Position numbers and translations under genes: made by a program. DNA of 64,000 nucleotides from CAIWHR01 sp963823215 (GTDB taxonomy: Bacteria; Pseudomonadota; Gammaproteobacteria; Burkholderiales; Casimicrobiaceae), in assembly GCA_963823215.1 (NCBI GenBank), contig CAWGKT010000012.1:496001-560000 (forward strand), in the 5' to 3' direction. The notes below the pieces were generated by a model. That model ran no database searches. It had not been told where the DNA came from and worked only from the letters and a program-made list of their open reading frames with translations. How positions within the stretch are numbered: position 1 is the stretch's first letter; every line of letters begins with the position of its first letter. This document shows, in pieces, positions 62,663-64,000 of this stretch.

Positions 62663-62794
62663 ATGTACCACATACGCATTCACAGCCGAGGGGGGCAGGG
62701 CGACGCAAGCGGCGCCGAGATGCTGTCCGTCGCCGCGTTGCTCGAGGGCCGCTACGCGCTGGCGGGCAAGGCCAAAGAGACAATCCATGCTTAA
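62663..62794 (+). pseudogene. Remnant of 2-oxoacid:ferredoxin oxidoreductase gamma subunit
   Basis: Begins MYHIRIHSRGGQGDASGAEM and continues LSVAALLEGRYALAG, which matches the N-terminus of PorG-type gamma subunits (RGGQG loop), but it stops after 43 codons where the family has about 190. The last residues KAKETIHA do not look like PorG and may be the end of another protein, implying an internal deletion of gamma (and possibly delta) sequence. The stop overlaps the start of the alpha-subunit gene by eight bases, as in an intact operon. Deletion in the organism and collapse in assembly are both possible. Confidence 0.65.
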
Positions 62795-64000
62795 GCAGAT
62801 CGAAGGCTCGCGCGCGGTGGCAGAAGCCGTCGCCCTCTGCCGGCCCGAAGTGATCTGCGCGTACCCGATCACGCCTCAGACGCACATCGTCGAAGGGTTG
62901 GGCGAGATGGTGAAATCCGGCGAGCTCACCGGCTGCGAGTTCATCAACGTCGAATCCGAGTTCGCGGCAATGTCAGTCGCCATCGGCGCCTCCGCCGCCG
63001 GCGCGCGCTCGTACACCGCAACCTCGAGCCAAGGCCTGCTGTTCATGGCCGAGGCGGTCTACAACGCCTCCGGCCTCGGGCTTCCCATCGTGATGACCAT
63101 CGGCAACCGTGCGATCGGCGCGCCGATCAACATCTGGAACGACCACTCGGACAGCATGTCGATGCGCGATGCCGGCTGGATCCAGCTCTACGCGGAAACG
63201 AACCAGGAGGCGCTCGACCTGCATATACAGGCCTTCCGGCTGGCCGAGGAGCTGTCCTGTCCGGTGATGGTCTGCATGGACGGCTTCATCCTCACGCACG
63301 CGTACGACCGGGTCGACATACCGTCGCAGGCGCAGGTCGACAACTACCTGCCGCCCTTCGAGCCGCGGCAGGTACTCGATCCCGCCGAGCCCATGACCAT
63401 CGGCTCGATGGTCGGGCCCGACGCGTTCACCGAGGTACGCTACCTCGCCCACCACAAGCAGCTGCGCGCGCTCACGCTGATTCCGCAGCTCTCCGCCGAG
63501 TTCGCCGCGCAGTTCGGGCGCCGATCGGGCGGCCTGATCCGCCCCTACCGCACCGAGAATGCCGAGACGATCGTCGTCGCACTTGGCTCGGTCAACGGCA
63601 CGGTGCAGGAAGTGGTGGACGACATGCGCGCATCGGGCGTGGCGATCGGGTCGGTGGCGATCTGCTCGTTCCGGCCGTTTCCGCTCGCCGCGCTGTGCGA
63701 GGTGTTGGAGCAGGCGCGACGGGTCGTCGTGCTGGAGAAATGCCTCGCGGTCGGCCTCGGCGGCATCGTGTCCGATGGCGTGCGCAAGTCGCTGTCGGGC
63801 ATCCAGCTCAACGAATACACGATCATCGCCGGCCTGGGCGGTCGGGCGATCACGCACGCGTCGCTGCGCCAGGTCTTCGAGGATGCCGGCGCCGATGAGC
63901 TGGAGCAGGTGACGTTCCTCGACCTCAACGCCGACGTGATCAGCCACGAACTCGAGCGCGAGACCCTCGCGCGCCGCACCGGTCCCACCGCAGAAGCGAT
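62787..64000 (+). CDS. 2-oxoacid:ferredoxin oxidoreductase alpha subunit (PorA-like), partial
   Basis: Alpha subunit of pyruvate or 2-oxoacid:ferredoxin oxidoreductase, which decarboxylates 2-oxoacids with CoA and reduces ferredoxin; it runs off the window end after 404 codons. Seen: MLKQIEGSRAVAEAVALCRPEVICAYPITPQTHIVEGL (the pyrimidine-domain YPITP signature), GASAAGARSYTATSSQGLLFMAE, VMTIGNRAIGAPINIWNDHSDSMSMRDAGWIQLY and, in domain II, IVVALGSVNGTVQEVVDDM. The beta subunit should follow beyond 64000. The FNR-type promoter upstream fits an oxygen-sensitive enzyme made under anoxic conditions. Confidence 0.92.
   Translation, partial: MLKQIEGSRAVAEAVALCRPEVICAYPITPQTHIVEGLGEMVKSGELTGCEFINVESEFAAMSVAIGASAAGARSYTATSSQGLLFMAEAVYNASGLGLPIVMTIGNRAIGAPINIWNDHSDSMSMRDAGWIQLYAETNQEALDLHIQAFRLAEELSCPVMVCMDGFILTHAYDRVDIPSQAQVDNYLPPFEPRQVLDPAEPMTIGSMVGPDAFTEVRYLAHHKQLRALTLIPQLSAEFAAQFGRRSGGLIRPYRTENAETIVVALGSVNGTVQEVVDDMRASGVAIGSVAICSFRPFPLAALCEVLEQARRVVVLEKCLAVGLGGIVSDGVRKSLSGIQLNEYTIIAGLGGRAITHASLRQVFEDAGADELEQVTFLDLNADVISHELERETLARRTGPTAEA

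Overview
The window looks like chromosomal DNA of a high-GC betaproteobacterium, probably Burkholderiales. This is inferred from GC-rich codon use, tightly packed operons, gene content and a family of GC-rich intercistronic repeats of a kind I associate with that order. I see no rRNA, tRNA, CRISPR array, phage gene or transposase. It reads as core and catabolic chromosome with several substrate-specific islands.

Layout. (1) 55-7060: a flavin/Fe-S ene-reductase (frameshifted) facing a forward run of SDR dehydrogenase, TIM-barrel isomerase, HPPD-like VOC protein, a second TIM-barrel protein resembling 3-dehydroshikimate dehydratase, and an aldo/keto reductase. (2) 7089-13424, minus strand: DUF1684 protein, cytosolic 5'-nucleotidase, ornithine aminotransferase, class V aminotransferase and two glycosyltransferases. 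(3) 13501-24063, minus strand: a pyrimidine locus with a BMP-type nucleoside ABC transporter, a cytosine-deaminase-like amidohydrolase and a URC-type uracil catabolism operon (formyltransferase-like protein, GTP-cyclohydrolase-II-like URC1, DUF1688/URC4, uracil phosphoribosyltransferase). A small lysine-rich protein lies between the transporter and the URC operon. (4) 24206-29850: a receiver domain joined to three ~125-residue helical repeats and a C-terminal membrane anchor, then an esterase, the murein-recycling ligase Mpl and an MFS transporter. (5) 29884-39464: a hydroxyproline catabolic island with D-amino-acid dehydrogenase, two proline-racemase-family enzymes, an enolase-superfamily enzyme, a polar amino-acid ABC transporter, a divergent DapA-family deaminase and a GntR regulator. 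(6) 39486-47706: a two-subunit molybdenum hydroxylase, a hydratase, a beta-ketothiolase with a clear terminator, a cyclic-nucleotide-binding protein, an AI-2E family membrane protein (frameshifted) and an inositol-dehydrogenase-like protein. (7) 47723-56402: an eight-haem cytochrome with HEAT/TPR-like tail, YceI lipoprotein, DUF1993 protein, TrpB2, exported Pcm and a membrane spermidine-synthase-like protein. (8) 56404-61499: an FbpABC/AfuABC-like transporter with an inositol-monophosphatase-family gene. (9) 61690-64000: an Fnr regulator, an FNR-type site, a remnant of a 2-oxoacid:ferredoxin oxidoreductase gamma subunit and the start of the alpha subunit.

Two features cut across the window. 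Seven clear copies and one diverged copy of an ~80-bp palindrome-rich repeat sit exactly in the gaps between consecutive cistrons. Five otherwise well-conserved genes (ene-reductase, receiver/coiled-coil, AI-2E protein, ABC binding protein, IMPase) and possibly porG show single-base frameshifts or truncation. Four of the five frameshifts are one-base insertions, which suggests assembly error at least as much as gene decay.
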